Positions 1-9,002 of a DNA stretch of 64,000 nucleotides are shown here, piece after piece. The notes beneath the pieces are model-generated. The model was not told the origin of the DNA and did not search any database. It worked only from the letters and a program-made list of their open reading frames with translations. The stretch is from Mesorhizobium sp. CA14. GTDB lineage: Bacteria > Pseudomonadota > Alphaproteobacteria > Rhizobiales > Rhizobiaceae. The position numbers and the translations under genes were made by a program. The stretch lies in assembly GCF_020165195.1 (NCBI RefSeq), contig NZ_JAIUHR010000012.1:62001-126000 (forward strand). Direction: 5' to 3'. How positions within the stretch are numbered: the first letter of the stretch is position 1; each line of letters starts with the position of its first letter.

Positions 1-145
1 GCGCTGTCAGCCGGTCTCGGTTTGGGCTTGGCCGGGGGCATCGCGCCACAACGGCCCAAAAATCAAAAAGTTTCATGCGGGGCCGCCCTTCGCGGCTACC
101 CTGTTCTTCCGCCGCCGGTTGCCTGCCGCCCTTGCCGGTGGTCGA

Positions 146-2128
146 TCAGGCGGCGTTGCCGCTCCGGGGCGTGCGCCGCGGCTCGAAAAGGGCCTCGGTG
201 GCGGACCTGCCGGTCGCGTCGAAGGCGAGCGCATCGCGCATGGGGAGCGCGGCCGAGAAAAGATAGCCCTGCCCAATCACGCAGCCCAGCGAGCGCAGGA
301 TCATGCGGTCGGCGTCGGTCTCGACGCCCTCGGCCATCACCTCGATGCCCAGCGTCCGGCCGAGGCCGATCACCGCCTCGACCAGGGCCTGGTCCTCGAC
401 GGATTTCGCCAGGTCGCGAACGAAATCCTTGTCGATCTTGATCTTGCGGATGCGGCTGTCCTTGAGTGAAACCAGGGTCGAGAAGCCGGTGCCGAAATCG
501 TCGAGCACGATCGATATGCCCGCATCCGCCAGGCGCCCGACCTTCTCGTCGACCCTGTCGCGGTCGACCGGCGCCTCCTCGGTGATCTCGATCTCGAGCA
601 TCGCGGCAGGCACATCCTTGGCCTTCAGGCCGTCGAGGATCATGTCGTCGACATTGCCGGCCTCGAGCTCGCGCGGCGAGAGGTTCATCGCGACGCGGAC
701 ATCTCTACGCCCGTGTTTCACCAGCTCGCCGATCATGGCGCAGCAATTGAGGAACACCGTCTCGGTCAGAAGCGAAAGCAGCCCGGTTTCGCGCGCGGCG
801 GTGACGATCTCGGGCGGCGAGATGGCGCCGTGGACATCGTGATGCCAGCGCAGCAGCGCCTCGAAACCGACGACGGCGTTGGTGTCGAGCCGCACCAGCG
901 GCTGGAACCAGGAGCAGAGGGCGCCGGCTTCGATGGCGCCGCGCAGGTCGCGCTCGATGCGGTTCTTGCGTTCCAGTGCGGCGTCCAGCCCGGCGTCGAA
1001 GAGACAATATTCGTTCCTGCCGCCGCGCTTGGCCGCGTAGAGCGCGAAATCCGCCTTGAGCAGCATCTCCGTCAAACCCGGCTTTTCCGACTGGTAGATG
1101 CCGATCGAGGCGCCGACGCGCACCGAATTCAACTGCGGATCCGGATTGGCGATGGCCGCGATGATGGCGGATGCAAGCTCGCCGGCCGCTTGCCGCGACC
1201 TGCCGGCGGAGAAAAGCAGCACAAACTCGTCGCCGCCGATGCGCGCGATCGTGGCACCTTGCGGGGCGTGGTCCTCTATCCGGCGCGCCACCTTGACCAA
1301 AAGGTCGTCGCCGATGTTGTGGCCATAGGTGTCGTTGACGGATTTGAAGCCGTCGAGGTCGATCAGCATGGCCACGAACGGGCCGTCGGAGAGCCCGAGC
1401 TTGGCGATCGCCTGCTCCAGCCCATAGCGGTTGAGCAGATTAGTCAGCGGGTCGCGCCTGGAGTTGCGCTCCATCTCGGCGGCGAATTCGCGCGCCTCGT
1501 ATTTGAGACGGCTCGTCTCGCGGAAGCGGGATTGCCCGAGCAGCGCGCTCCTGATCATGCCGCCAAGGAAAAGCAGGATGGTGAAGGCGAGCACGTAATT
1601 TTCAACGCCACCCTTGGCAAGCACGCAGCCGGCGGCGGTGAGAAGCGGCAGGGTGATGAAATTGATCGAAGCCGGCGCATAGCAGGTGCCGTAGGTGACC
1701 GAACCGGCCGAAATGCCGGCAAGCACGATGAGATAGAGCGGCGCCTGGCTGGTCGTATATCCGTCGCTCAGCAGCGCCAGAAACGACCAGGCGACGCCCG
1801 AGGCAAGCGCCATCCGGCCATAAAGGGAAAGCCGGGCGTCGACCGCCCCCGGCCCGTCGTCGGCGGCGCCCGATTGGGCGACGGCAAGCACCACGCGCGC
1901 GCCGTTGATCAAGGCGATCGCCAGGAACCACAGCACGGCGGCAAGGCCGCCGCCGGACAGGAGTTGCACCGCCAGGATCAGCGCCGAGAGCACCGTACCG
2001 ACGGGCATCGAGATGAAGACGCCCTTGCTCAGATCCGCAAGCTGGTCGCGCAGGATGCCGGCTTCCACGGCTTCGCTCCTTCCCTCGGAAGAGGGACCCG
2101 CCACCAGCCGCTCGTCATGCCTTTTCAT
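146..2128 (-). CDS. membrane GGDEF-EAL cyclic-di-GMP signalling protein
   Basis: Makes and/or degrades c-di-GMP at the inner membrane. Six or so hydrophobic segments occupy residues about 38-195. A GGDEF domain follows (R-I-GGDEF at 298-302), then an EAL domain (EAL at 423-425, NLSPREL near 482, LDDFGTGFS at 542-550, KID at 566, AEGVET near 600). Every EAL catalytic and metal-binding motif I know of is present, so phosphodiesterase activity is plausible. The GGDEF motif is intact, but there is no RxxD inhibitory site five residues before it. There is no PAS or other recognisable sensor; the membrane part is not an MHYT domain. It stands alone on the minus strand, and the 660-residue length is normal for the class. 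Confidence 0.93.
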   Translation of the reverse strand: MKRHDERLVAGPSSEGRSEAVEAGILRDQLADLSKGVFISMPVGTVLSALILAVQLLSGGGLAAVLWFLAIALINGARVVLAVAQSGAADDGPGAVDARLSLYGRMALASGVAWSFLALLSDGYTTSQAPLYLIVLAGISAGSVTYGTCYAPASINFITLPLLTAAGCVLAKGGVENYVLAFTILLFLGGMIRSALLGQSRFRETSRLKYEAREFAAEMERNSRRDPLTNLLNRYGLEQAIAKLGLSDGPFVAMLIDLDGFKSVNDTYGHNIGDDLLVKVARRIEDHAPQGATIARIGGDEFVLLFSAGRSRQAAGELASAIIAAIANPDPQLNSVRVGASIGIYQSEKPGLTEMLLKADFALYAAKRGGRNEYCLFDAGLDAALERKNRIERDLRGAIEAGALCSWFQPLVRLDTNAVVGFEALLRWHHDVHGAISPPEIVTAARETGLLSLLTETVFLNCCAMIGELVKHGRRDVRVAMNLSPRELEAGNVDDMILDGLKAKDVPAAMLEIEITEEAPVDRDRVDEKVGRLADAGISIVLDDFGTGFSTLVSLKDSRIRKIKIDKDFVRDLAKSVEDQALVEAVIGLGRTLGIEVMAEGVETDADRMILRSLGCVIGQGYLFSAALPMRDALAFDATGRSATEALFEPRRTPRSGNAA

Positions 2129-2459
2129 GTCTCTAATGGGTAGGCGAGCGGAATGAAAATCGTGTTAAGGATTTCAGCGGTTTACGTGGCATTTCTCGAT
2201 TGAGTCTGGCGGATGCCGGGAGCTGGGAGAAAAACCGGGCGGCGGCTCCGTATCAAGACGGGACCATCGGGCGACGGTTCTGAACATTTGCGGAGCGCCT
2301 TCGCCCGATCAGCCGCAACCTGCCGCAGGTGAAGGTGGGAGATAGCAGCATTGATTTTGCGGGGCCCGATGGCCTATCCGAATTGATCGCCATGGCACGG
2401 CGCGAGAAAAAACCTATCGTGTTTGTGTGACGGGAAAAGCCCAATCGGAGTCTCAGTCC
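2129..2459. other. intergenic region with an unidentified coding tail
   Basis: No complete gene is visible. On the plus strand a frame open from about 2284 to the TGA at 2428-2430 reads like a natural protein C-terminus (it includes RPISRNLPQVKVG and ends KKPIVFV), but I could not identify its family. It may be the remnant of a deleted gene. The promoters of the two flanking divergent genes must also lie here; no clear -35/-10 pair was picked out. Confidence 0.3.
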
Positions 2460-3608
2460 ATGACGCTGACCAACCGCGATCTCATCGAACTCACCGAATG
2501 GCGACGCAAGCTGCACCGCCAGCCGGAAATCTCGAATGAGGAAGAGAAGACCGCCAGGGAGGTGGTGAACTTCCTCGCCGATACCGGGCCGGACAAGGTG
2601 CTGACGGGGCTCGGCGGTCACGGCGTGGCGGCGGTCTATGACAGCGGACAGGCCGGACCGACGGTGCTGTTCCGCTCGGAACTCGACGCGCTGCCGATCG
2701 AGGAGCTTTCGGGCGTCGAGCATAGCTCTCAGGTGCCGGGCAAGTCGCATATGTGCGGCCATGACGGACACACCGCGATCCTGGCCGCGCTCGGCCGCCA
2801 GTTCGGGCGCGACAGGCCGGCGCGCGGGCGCGTCGTCCTGATGTTCCAGCCGGCGGAGGAAACCGGCAACGGCGCGGCCGGGGTCGTGGCCGATCCGCGC
2901 TTCTCCGAGATCGCGCCGGACTTCGCGTTTTCGCTGCACAATCTGCCGGGCGTGCCGTTCGGCGAGGTGCGGCTGAAAGCCGGCACCGTCAACTGCGCCT
3001 CGCGCGGCATGCGCATCGTGCTTGAAGGCAAGACCGCGCATTCCTCGATGCCGGAAACCGGCGTCTCGCCGATGCCGGCGGTGAGCGAACTGATGCCGGC
3101 GCTGCCCGCGCTCGGGCGCGGCACCTTCACTGATGAGGATTTCGGCATGGTGACCGTCACCCATTGCGCGATGGGGCAAGCCGTGTTCGGCATCGCGCCC
3201 GGCTATGCGGAAGTGTGGGCGACGCTGCGCACCCGCCGCGACGAGCGCATGGCCGAGCAGGTCGCCGCCGCGGAGGCGCTTGCCGCAAAGATCGCCGCGA
3301 AGCACGGCCTCTCGGTGCGCTTCGACTATCACGAAATCTTCCTCGCCAGCGTCAACGCGCCGGACGCGGTCGAGCATCTCAACCGCGCGCTCGACGAGGA
3401 AGGCGTTGCGCGCAGCGAGAAGGCGCTACCGATGCGCGCCTCGGAGGATTTCGGCATTTTCGGCCACAATGCCAAATCGGCGATGTTCTTCCTCGGGGCG
3501 GGTGAAAAACACCCTTCCCTGCACAACCCCGACTATGATTTCCCTGACGACCTGATCCCGATCGGTTCGCGGATCTTCATGCGAACGGCGCGCAACCTGC
3601 TTGGATGA
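2460..3608 (+). CDS. M20D-family metal-dependent amidohydrolase (hippurate/IAA-amino acid hydrolase type)
   Basis: Zinc-type peptidase of the M20D subfamily that cleaves N-acyl or N-carbamoyl amino acids in the cytosol. Visible motifs: RSELDALP near residue 72, HMCGHDGH at 97-104 (metal ligands), PAEETGNGA near 131-139 (catalytic and metal-binding Glu), HNLPG, and a C-terminal MRASEDFG. The 382-residue length is usual. I chose ATG 2460 because GGAG lies about 10 bases upstream; an in-frame GTG at 2427 would add eleven residues without a ribosome site. The next gene starts about 40 bases downstream on the same strand. The substrate cannot be read from the sequence. Confidence 0.9.
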   Translation: MTLTNRDLIELTEWRRKLHRQPEISNEEEKTAREVVNFLADTGPDKVLTGLGGHGVAAVYDSGQAGPTVLFRSELDALPIEELSGVEHSSQVPGKSHMCGHDGHTAILAALGRQFGRDRPARGRVVLMFQPAEETGNGAAGVVADPRFSEIAPDFAFSLHNLPGVPFGEVRLKAGTVNCASRGMRIVLEGKTAHSSMPETGVSPMPAVSELMPALPALGRGTFTDEDFGMVTVTHCAMGQAVFGIAPGYAEVWATLRTRRDERMAEQVAAAEALAAKIAAKHGLSVRFDYHEIFLASVNAPDAVEHLNRALDEEGVARSEKALPMRASEDFGIFGHNAKSAMFFLGAGEKHPSLHNPDYDFPDDLIPIGSRIFMRTARNLLG

Positions 3609-3649
3609 CAGAACGCCTGCGATAGCCTCTCCGGTTGACGTCTACCACC

Positions 3650-4213
3650 ATGCCAGCTGACACTCGTTGTGCTCCAGATTTCTTCGCGCGCGATGCCCTC
3701 GCGGTGGCACGCGCGCTGATCGGCGCCAGGCTTGGGTTCGCCGGTGTCGGCGGCATCATCGTCGAGACCGAGGCATACCGGCCCGATGATCCCGCATCGC
3801 ACAGCTTTCGCGGCCGCACGCCGCGCAACGCGCCGATGTTTGGCGCGCCGGGCGACGCCTACGTCTATCGTTCCTACGGGCTGCATTGGTGCCTGAACGC
3901 GGTGTGCCTGCCGGGCAGCGCGGTGCTGATCCGGGCGATCCAGCCGCAATCCGGCATCAGCAAGATGCGCGAGCGGCGCGGCACCGACAACGACCGGCTG
4001 CTCTGCTCCGGTCCCGGCAAGCTTTGCCAGGCGCTCGGCGTCGACGCCTCGCATAACGGGCTCTCGCTCACCGCGCCGCCCTTCGAATTCGCCCATTCCG
4101 ATGCCGATGCGGCCGCGATCCTCGTCGGCCGCCGGATCGGCCTCACCAAGGGCGTGGAAGCCGAGTGGCGTTTCGGCCTCGCCGGCTCGGCCTATCTCAG
4201 CCGCAAGTTTTGA
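3650..4213 (+). CDS. 3-methyladenine DNA glycosylase, AAG/MPG family
   Basis: Excises alkylated purines in base-excision repair. The 187-residue protein shows the AAG fold signatures: IIVETEAY at 36-43 with the catalytic Glu, [11 protein letters not shown] at 50-60, [13 protein letters not shown] at 71-83, LIRAIQP at 93-99 and the GPGKL loop near 121. This is the family of human MPG, not AlkA or Tag. ATG 3650 gives the natural N-terminus; an upstream TTG at 3635 adds five residues. It probably shares a transcript with the amidohydrolase ending 41 bases before. Confidence 0.93.
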   Translation: MPADTRCAPDFFARDALAVARALIGARLGFAGVGGIIVETEAYRPDDPASHSFRGRTPRNAPMFGAPGDAYVYRSYGLHWCLNAVCLPGSAVLIRAIQPQSGISKMRERRGTDNDRLLCSGPGKLCQALGVDASHNGLSLTAPPFEFAHSDADAAAILVGRRIGLTKGVEAEWRFGLAGSAYLSRKF

Positions 4214-4298
4214 GCCGCAACCTTATCCGTTCCCTGCCCCTGTCATGGATCATTCGCGGCCAGCGCGCGTTTGAAGGCAGATGACGGAGGACCAGACA

Positions 4299-4589
4299 AT
4301 GGCGACCGACAAATACGAACGCATCAAGCGCCGCGCCTATGAGATCTGGCAACGCAGCGGCGAAGCGAGTGGCAAGGACGAAGAGCACTGGCATCAGGCT
4401 CGCGAGGAAATCGAGCGCGAGGACAATGGGTTGGGCGAACAGCCGGGTGCTGCGATGCCCGGCGCGGTCACGATACCGGCCGGCCAGCCGGACCCGGTGG
4501 CGGCCGAGGGGCTGGCGCGCAAAGCCTTAGAGAATCGCCCGGCCGACGACGATCCGGCGCCGAAGAAGCGCAGCCGGCGCAAAGGCTGA
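4299..4589 (+). CDS. DUF2934 family small protein
   Basis: 96-residue cytosolic protein with an N-terminal DUF2934 segment (YERIKRRAYEIWQRSG, then EEHWHQAREEIERE) and a low-complexity Pro/Ala tail ending in basic KKRSRRKG. Function unknown. ATG 4299 is preferred over ATG 4281 because GGAGG at 4286-4290 sits 8 bases before it. A second copy of the domain occurs in the protein at 25212-25541. The small gene at 4597 follows after 7 bases and is probably cotranscribed. Confidence 0.8.
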   Translation: MATDKYERIKRRAYEIWQRSGEASGKDEEHWHQAREEIEREDNGLGEQPGAAMPGAVTIPAGQPDPVAAEGLARKALENRPADDDPAPKKRSRRKG

Positions 4590-4596
4590 GCCGGCC

Positions 4597-4776
4597 ATGG
4601 TCAAAAATGTCGAACAGGCGTTGGACGACGCGTTGCTGGCCATGCGCATGCTGCGCAAGTCGATCGCTGATCACGGTCATCTGGAAGCGATGGCCGATCT
4701 GGATGCCGTGATGGAAACCGCGATCGCCGCGGCGGAGCAAAAACGCACCGACATCGAGCGGAGAAAGTGGACATGA
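4597..4776 (+). CDS. small conserved-looking protein, unknown function
   Basis: 59-residue frame beginning 7 bases after the DUF2934 stop. The peptide (MVKNVEQALDDALLAM start, RTDIERRKWT end) is predicted almost wholly helical and charged, with an amphipathic pattern (MRMLRKSIADHGHLEAMADL). There is no signal peptide and no membrane segment. Tight spacing and codon use like its neighbours support it as a real gene; no family recognised. Confidence 0.55.
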   Translation: MVKNVEQALDDALLAMRMLRKSIADHGHLEAMADLDAVMETAIAAAEQKRTDIERRKWT

Positions 4777-4831
4777 GCAGCGATCCGGCCGCGGTTCTCG
4801 GCGGACGGACCGTCCTGTCTCAGCCGCGGGC

Positions 4832-5146
4832 TCAAACTTCCCTGCTGTCGAAGAGGAACATCTGGACGCCCGATTCATCGGGCGCGTAAAGCCGGCGGTC
4901 GGCCCCGGCCGCCTTTCCCTCCGGGCTTGCGAGCCCCTTTTTCATCGCTTCGAGATCGTCAAAATAAAGCGTCCCGATCAGGTAGACGTCGGATGGTCCG
5001 GCGACCACCGTGATCGGCCCCTGGCTGACCTCGTATTTCCTCAGACCCGGGATCTTCCTGGCCAGCGGTACGTGCGTCTCGAAATAATGCTTGTCGAACG
5101 CTTCCGCGTCAGCCGGCTGCTTGTAGATTACGACCATTCCAGCCAT
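4832..5146 (-). CDS. EthD family protein
   Basis: 104-residue ferredoxin-like dimeric alpha/beta-barrel protein of the EthD family. It has the early FDKHYFETHVPLARKIPG stretch typical of the family, followed by YLIGTLYFDDLEAM. EthD proteins accompany various oxidative catabolic systems, usually with unknown chemistry. ATG 5146 is chosen because GGAGAA sits 5 bases upstream; longer reading from 5179 lacks a ribosome site. It is a single-gene unit convergent with the small gene ending at 4776. Confidence 0.85.
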   Translation of the reverse strand: MAGMVVIYKQPADAEAFDKHYFETHVPLARKIPGLRKYEVSQGPITVVAGPSDVYLIGTLYFDDLEAMKKGLASPEGKAAGADRRLYAPDESGVQMFLFDSREV

Positions 5147-5350
5147 AGCGGTTCTCCTTTTTCGCGGCGGACGAAGCAAAGACGAAACCGCGGATGGGAA
5201 CGGAACGAGGCGCTGAAAAAGAATCCGGAAACCGCAGCTCGAGGAAGGCGATAGCAGCTATCCGGTCCTTCCATCCGCTTTTGAGCCGCCTCGCTTGTGC
5301 GAAGACACGTTCTGTGTAGTCTCCGCCCTAAATTAGCAGGGACTCAAACG

Positions 5351-5710
5351 ATGAGAATTGCGGCGGTCGTCGCGCTGAGCGCGGCAGTGGCTGGATGCGT
5401 TTCCTCTCCGGTCGACTATGGCGCCTCGCTTTCGCAGCAGGATCCGAAATGGGCATCGCCGCAATGCCAGCAGGCCCGTACTGCCGCCGCTGATTATGCC
5501 CAGCGCGAGAAGGACCATCCCGGCTGGGGATTCGGGGTTCTGCTTGGGCCTTACAGCATGGGGATGGTTGCGGCGGTGAAGGAGCATGAGCAGCAACGGC
5601 GGCGGCTTCTCGCTCGCCAGATGCATCTGCAGTGCTCAAGCCAGCCGCTGCCGAAGGAACTCGATTTCGATCCGGCAACCTACGCGCCCAAGAAAACGCA
5701 TTATCCGTAG
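5351..5710 (+). CDS. small lipoprotein, unknown function
   Basis: 119 residues starting MRIAAVVALSAAVAGC: a short lipoprotein signal with lipobox AVAGC (Cys16), so probably attached to the inner or outer membrane. The mature part carries one further pair of Cys (QCQQARTAA and HLQCSS) and a central Gly-rich hydrophobic stretch (WGFGVLLGPYSMGMVAAV) followed by a basic coil. ATG 5351 places the lipobox correctly. No family recognised. Confidence 0.75.
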   Translation: MRIAAVVALSAAVAGCVSSPVDYGASLSQQDPKWASPQCQQARTAAADYAQREKDHPGWGFGVLLGPYSMGMVAAVKEHEQQRRRLLARQMHLQCSSQPLPKELDFDPATYAPKKTHYP

Positions 5711-5732
5711 GCGGGGGACCGCGCGTTCCGGT

Positions 5733-6344
5733 TTACTCCGGCCGCTCCGCCGCAGACTTGCGATCAAATGTATAAGTGAGGATCGCCACGCCCGTCGCTG
5801 TCGCGATCTGGCCGGACAGCTTCAGTGTCGAGGGCGCCTGTCCAGGCTCGAAAAGACACGAGCCTGCGCCCAGCACCAGCGGGTGGACCATCAGCACCAG
5901 CTCATCGACAAGCCTGTGCCGCATCAGGGCGCGCAACAGCTTGCCGCTGCCGAACAGGACAAGCGTCTTATCGTGACCCTGCTTGAGCTCGCGCACGGCT
6001 TCGGCGGCATCGCCGGCAAGCAGCGTCGAATTTTCCCAGCGCGCTTGATACGCGGAGTCGTGCGAGGCGACGAACTTCTGCGCCCCGGTCAGCGCCCGGG
6101 TCATCGGACTGGCTGGCTGCCTGACGACCCAGCCTTCGTACAGGTCTTCATAGGTCGTGCGGCCGACAAGCAGCGACCAGCCTCCGGCCATGGCGCGCCC
6201 GATGACCTCCTGCATCTTCGGGTCGCTCCCAGGAATCCCCCAGCCGCCATGTTCGAAACCGTTGCGCGTGTCTTCATCGGCACGCGCCGGCGCCTGGAAG
6301 ACACCATCCAGCGTCAGGTGCTCGATGGCGACGATCCTTGCCAT
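5733..6344 (-). CDS. dihydrofolate reductase family protein (RibD C-terminal domain)
   Basis: 203-residue NADPH-dependent reductase of the DHFR/RibD-C superfamily (YyaP/YwjB-like), cytosolic. It has the starting IVAIEHLTLDGVFQ, the nucleotide-site LLVGRTTYEDLYEGW, a GSGKLLRALM loop and DELVLMVHPLVLG. Stand-alone members have unknown substrates and are not proven folate enzymes. Its ATG lies one base after the stop of the cupin gene upstream (TGA-a-ATG), so the two are translationally coupled. Confidence 0.88.
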   Translation of the reverse strand: MARIVAIEHLTLDGVFQAPARADEDTRNGFEHGGWGIPGSDPKMQEVIGRAMAGGWSLLVGRTTYEDLYEGWVVRQPASPMTRALTGAQKFVASHDSAYQARWENSTLLAGDAAEAVRELKQGHDKTLVLFGSGKLLRALMRHRLVDELVLMVHPLVLGAGSCLFEPGQAPSTLKLSGQIATATGVAILTYTFDRKSAAERPE

Positions 6345-6345
6345 T

Positions 6346-6876
6346 TCAGCCTTCGCTCCACGCTTTCAGCAGCGGCCCGTCGCCGCCGAAGAGCGGATCC
6401 TTGTCGGGCCGGCCGACCTTCGGGATGGTGCGCAGCGCCTCGGCATGCTGCTCCGGACTGCGACACAGATCATATGTGCCGAAAGGCGGATAGGCGCCGA
6501 CCACCAGAAGGTCAGCCGAGCCGGACAGGCGTTGGTGGCCAGTGCCTGCCGGCAGAACCGCCACGTCGCCGGCCTTGACCTCCAGCACCTTGCCCTTGTC
6601 GCCGCCGAAGCGGACCTCGGCGGCGCCGCGCGCGATGCCCAGAACCTCGTGGATGCGCGAATGGTAATGGACGAAGCCGTAGATGCCGTTGCGCCAGCTG
6701 TCGCCCCAGCCATTGGCGCCGAAAATATCCTCGAAGACGGCAGCCGGATCGACGTCGTCCGGCAACGGCACCGCGCCGGGATAGACGAGCATCGGCCAGC
6801 GCGGATGGTTGGGCACCAGCCCGTCATCGGCGAACCGGAAGGTGAGAGGCTCCTGTTTGTCGATGGGTTGCGCCAT
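6346..6876 (-). CDS. cupin domain protein
   Basis: 176-residue single-cupin protein. The barrel motif HYHSRIHEVLGIARG (metal-binding His pair) is followed by a second cupin stretch near GDVAVLPAGTGHQRL. The N-terminal extension (FADDGLVPNHPRWPM) is characteristic of a bacterial cupin subgroup of unknown role. ATG 6876 is chosen for the GGAG 8-9 bases upstream. It is the first gene of a two-gene operon with the DHFR-like reductase and is divergent from the secreted protein at 6956. Confidence 0.85.
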   Translation of the reverse strand: MAQPIDKQEPLTFRFADDGLVPNHPRWPMLVYPGAVPLPDDVDPAAVFEDIFGANGWGDSWRNGIYGFVHYHSRIHEVLGIARGAAEVRFGGDKGKVLEVKAGDVAVLPAGTGHQRLSGSADLLVVGAYPPFGTYDLCRSPEQHAEALRTIPKVGRPDKDPLFGGDGPLLKAWSEG

Positions 6877-6955
6877 CTTTGCCGCTCCTGCAATTTTACC
6901 GTCTGATCTAACAGCTTGTTGCGCGTTTTGCTCCGGTCCGTCCAAGGAGATCACG

Positions 6956-7519
6956 ATGACTGCATTTCGCCTTTCGACAATCGGCTTTCTTGCCTCAGCG
7001 CTCGCGTCGGCCCTTTTCGCTGCCGCCGGCGTCGGCGCTATGGCGGCGCCCGCATCCGCTACGCCGGCCGCGACCGCTAACGCGACGCTCGCGCAGAACC
7101 TCTACAAGCTCTGCCGCCAGATGAAGAACGACGACACGGTCCGCCCCTATTCGCACGAGCTTTACGGCGGTACGGTCAAGGCGTTCAAGAAGCTGTTTCC
7201 AGACGCAAAGGACACGCCGGCGGAATCGGAACTGCAGACGCAGGCCAATTACCGCTGCATGAACGGCAAGGTGCTGGCCTGCTTCGTCGGGGCTAACCTG
7301 CCCTGCGCGAAAATGAACGCGGCGCGCGACAATCCCGGCGCGGACGAGTTCTGCAAGACCAACCCGAATGACGACGCCGTGCCGGCTTTCGCGACGGGAC
7401 ACGACGCCGTCTATGCCTACAAATGCCGGAACGGCAAGGCGGTGGTGACCGGCGAATCTTGGGTGCTCGACAAGCGCGGCTTCGCCAAAAAATTGTGGGC
7501 AGTGGTTCCAGAGCGCTGA
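6956..7519 (+). CDS. secreted Cys-containing protein, unknown function
   Basis: 187 residues with a Sec signal peptide (MTAFRLSTIGFLASALASAL..., cleavage near ASATPA, about residue 34). The mature part has six cysteines (LCRQ, YRCMNGK, LACFVG, LPCAKM, EFCKTN, YKCRNGK), a pattern suggesting three disulfides in the periplasm. An AAGG-type ribosome site precedes ATG 6956. Family not recognised. It is convergent with the alcohol dehydrogenase gene, from which a hairpin separates it. Confidence 0.75.
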   Translation: MTAFRLSTIGFLASALASALFAAAGVGAMAAPASATPAATANATLAQNLYKLCRQMKNDDTVRPYSHELYGGTVKAFKKLFPDAKDTPAESELQTQANYRCMNGKVLACFVGANLPCAKMNAARDNPGADEFCKTNPNDDAVPAFATGHDAVYAYKCRNGKAVVTGESWVLDKRGFAKKLWAVVPER

Positions 7520-7532
7520 AACGGTTCAGCGC
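7513..7532. terminator. hairpin between convergent genes
   Basis: GCGCTGAA at 7513-7520 and TTCAGCGC at 7525-7532 form an 8-bp perfect stem with a 4-base loop. It overlaps the stop codon of the 6956-7519 gene and lies just past the end of the convergent dehydrogenase gene. No strong T-run on either side, so it may be only a transcript-end stabiliser. Confidence 0.45.
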
Positions 7533-7543
7533 CCGACCGGCGC

Positions 7544-8560
7544 CTAGACCTCGAGCATGACCTTGACGGCGCGGCGTTCGTCCATCGCGCGGTAGCCTTC
7601 GGCGACCTCGGCCAGCGGCAGCTTGAGGTCGAAGACCCTGCCGGGCTTGATGCGGCCTTGCAGCACGCGCTCCATCAGGTCGGGAAGGAAGCGGCGCACC
7701 GGCGCGGGGCCGCCCAGCATGCGCTTCTGACCGAAGAACAGTCTCTGGCCGTCGAAGCTTACGCCATGCGGCACGCCGACATAGCCGACGGTGCCGCCGG
7801 GCCGCGAGCAGGCCAGCGCCTGGTCGAAGGATTCTCCCGTGCCGACGCATTCCAGCACCGAATCCGCGCCGACGCCCTTGGTCAGTTCCTTGATGCGCGC
7901 AATGCCTTCCTCGCCACGTTCGGCCACGATGTCGGTGGCGCCGAACTCGCGGGCAAGCTTTTGGCGGCTGTCGTGCCGGCTCATGGCGATGATGCGTTCG
8001 GCGCCCATCTCCTTGGCTGCCAGCACGCCCATCAGGCCGACCGCGCCATCGCCGACGACCACCACCGTCGATCCCTCGCGAACCTCGGCGGCATCGGCGG
8101 CGTACCATCCGGTGCCCAGGACGTCCGAAACCGCCAACAGGTCGGGGATAAGCTCGGCCGGCGGAACCTCGGACGTCGCCACCAGCGTCCCATCGGCCAG
8201 CGGCACGCGGGCGTAAGGCGCCTGGGCGCCGCTCATGAACTCGCGCTGCTCGCAGGACGACTGGAAGCCGAAGCGACAATGCGGGCAGGTGTTGTCGGAG
8301 AGGCAGAAGGAGCCGACGACGAACTGTCCGGGGCGAACCGCACGCACTTCGCTGCCCACCTCGACGACGATGCCGCAATACTCATGACCCATGTGCTGCG
8401 GGCCCTCGACCGGCTGCAGTCCGCGATAGGGCCATAGGTCCGAGCCGCAGATGCAGCTCGCCGAGAGCTTGATGATGGCATCGGTCGGGCGCAGGATTTT
8501 CGGGTCGGCGACTTCCTCGCAGCGGATGTCGCCCGGCTTGTGAAGAATGGTTGCGAGCAT
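7544..8560 (-). CDS. zinc-dependent alcohol dehydrogenase family protein (MDR superfamily)
   Basis: 338-residue medium-chain dehydrogenase. Catalytic zinc region CICGSDLWPYRG near 36-48 and GHEYCGIV near 78; structural-zinc cysteines CPHCRFGFQSSC; Rossmann segment VVVVGDGAVGLMGVLAAKEMG. It resembles the glutathione-independent formaldehyde/Zn-ADH-like group; substrate unknown. It is the last gene of the minus-strand operon that starts with the MFS gene at 10666, 27 bases after the cupin gene, which suggests it handles an alcohol or aldehyde from that cupin's reaction. Confidence 0.9.
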   Translation of the reverse strand: MLATILHKPGDIRCEEVADPKILRPTDAIIKLSASCICGSDLWPYRGLQPVEGPQHMGHEYCGIVVEVGSEVRAVRPGQFVVGSFCLSDNTCPHCRFGFQSSCEQREFMSGAQAPYARVPLADGTLVATSEVPPAELIPDLLAVSDVLGTGWYAADAAEVREGSTVVVVGDGAVGLMGVLAAKEMGAERIIAMSRHDSRQKLAREFGATDIVAERGEEGIARIKELTKGVGADSVLECVGTGESFDQALACSRPGGTVGYVGVPHGVSFDGQRLFFGQKRMLGGPAPVRRFLPDLMERVLQGRIKPGRVFDLKLPLAEVAEGYRAMDERRAVKVMLEV

Positions 8561-8587
8561 TTTTTGCTTTCCTTTTTCGTCGATCGG

Positions 8588-8983
8588 TCAGGCGCCGTAA
8601 TCGGCGTCGCTGACATGTTCCAGCCAGTCCACGACCTTGCCGTCCTTGACCTCCTGGAGGGCAATGTGGGTCATGGCGGTTTCGGGGGACGCGCCGTGCC
8701 AGTGCTTTTCGCCGGGCGCGAACCAGATGACGTCGCCCGGCCGGATCTCCTCGACCGGGCCGCCCTCGCGCTGCACGCAGCCGAGGCCGGAGACGACGAT
8801 CAGCGTCTGTCCCAGCGGATGCGTATGCCAGGCGGTGCGGGCGCCGGGCTCGAAGGTGACCTGCGCGCCCTGCACGCGCTCGGCGTCGAAGGGATTGAAG
8901 AGCGGATCGATCCGCACCGTCCCGGTGAACCAACTTGCCGGACCCTTGCCGGAAGGCCTCGAGCCTGCGCGAAGAATGTCCAT
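8588..8983 (-). CDS. cupin of the (R)-mandelonitrile lyase type
   Basis: 131-residue single-domain cupin. Its N-terminus ([19 protein letters not shown]), metal motif ([16 protein letters not shown]) and second motif ([17 protein letters not shown]) closely resemble the manganese-dependent cupin hydroxynitrile lyases described from Granulicella and relatives. Those cleave or form cyanohydrins in vitro, but the natural role of most homologues is unknown. Third gene of the LysR-linked operon, between the cyclophilin-like protein and the alcohol dehydrogenase. The family call is strong; the physiological substrate is not known. Confidence 0.85.
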   Translation of the reverse strand: MDILRAGSRPSGKGPASWFTGTVRIDPLFNPFDAERVQGAQVTFEPGARTAWHTHPLGQTLIVVSGLGCVQREGGPVEEIRPGDVIWFAPGEKHWHGASPETAMTHIALQEVKDGKVVDWLEHVSDADYGA

Positions 8984-9002
8984 GATGATCTCCTGTGCGT
9001 CC

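Noticed and set aside
1..145. a gene at the left edge of the window
   Set aside because: Short open frames on both strands lack ribosome sites and family-like sequence; the GGDEF/EAL gene simply ends here.
713..2143. 476-codon plus-strand frame opposite the GGDEF/EAL gene
   Set aside because: Shadow of the real minus-strand gene; no recognisable domain.
4773..4889. 38-codon frame starting with ATGA overlap at the end of the 4597-4776 gene
   Set aside because: Overlaps the 3' end of the EthD gene on the other strand by 58 bases and the peptide looks random.
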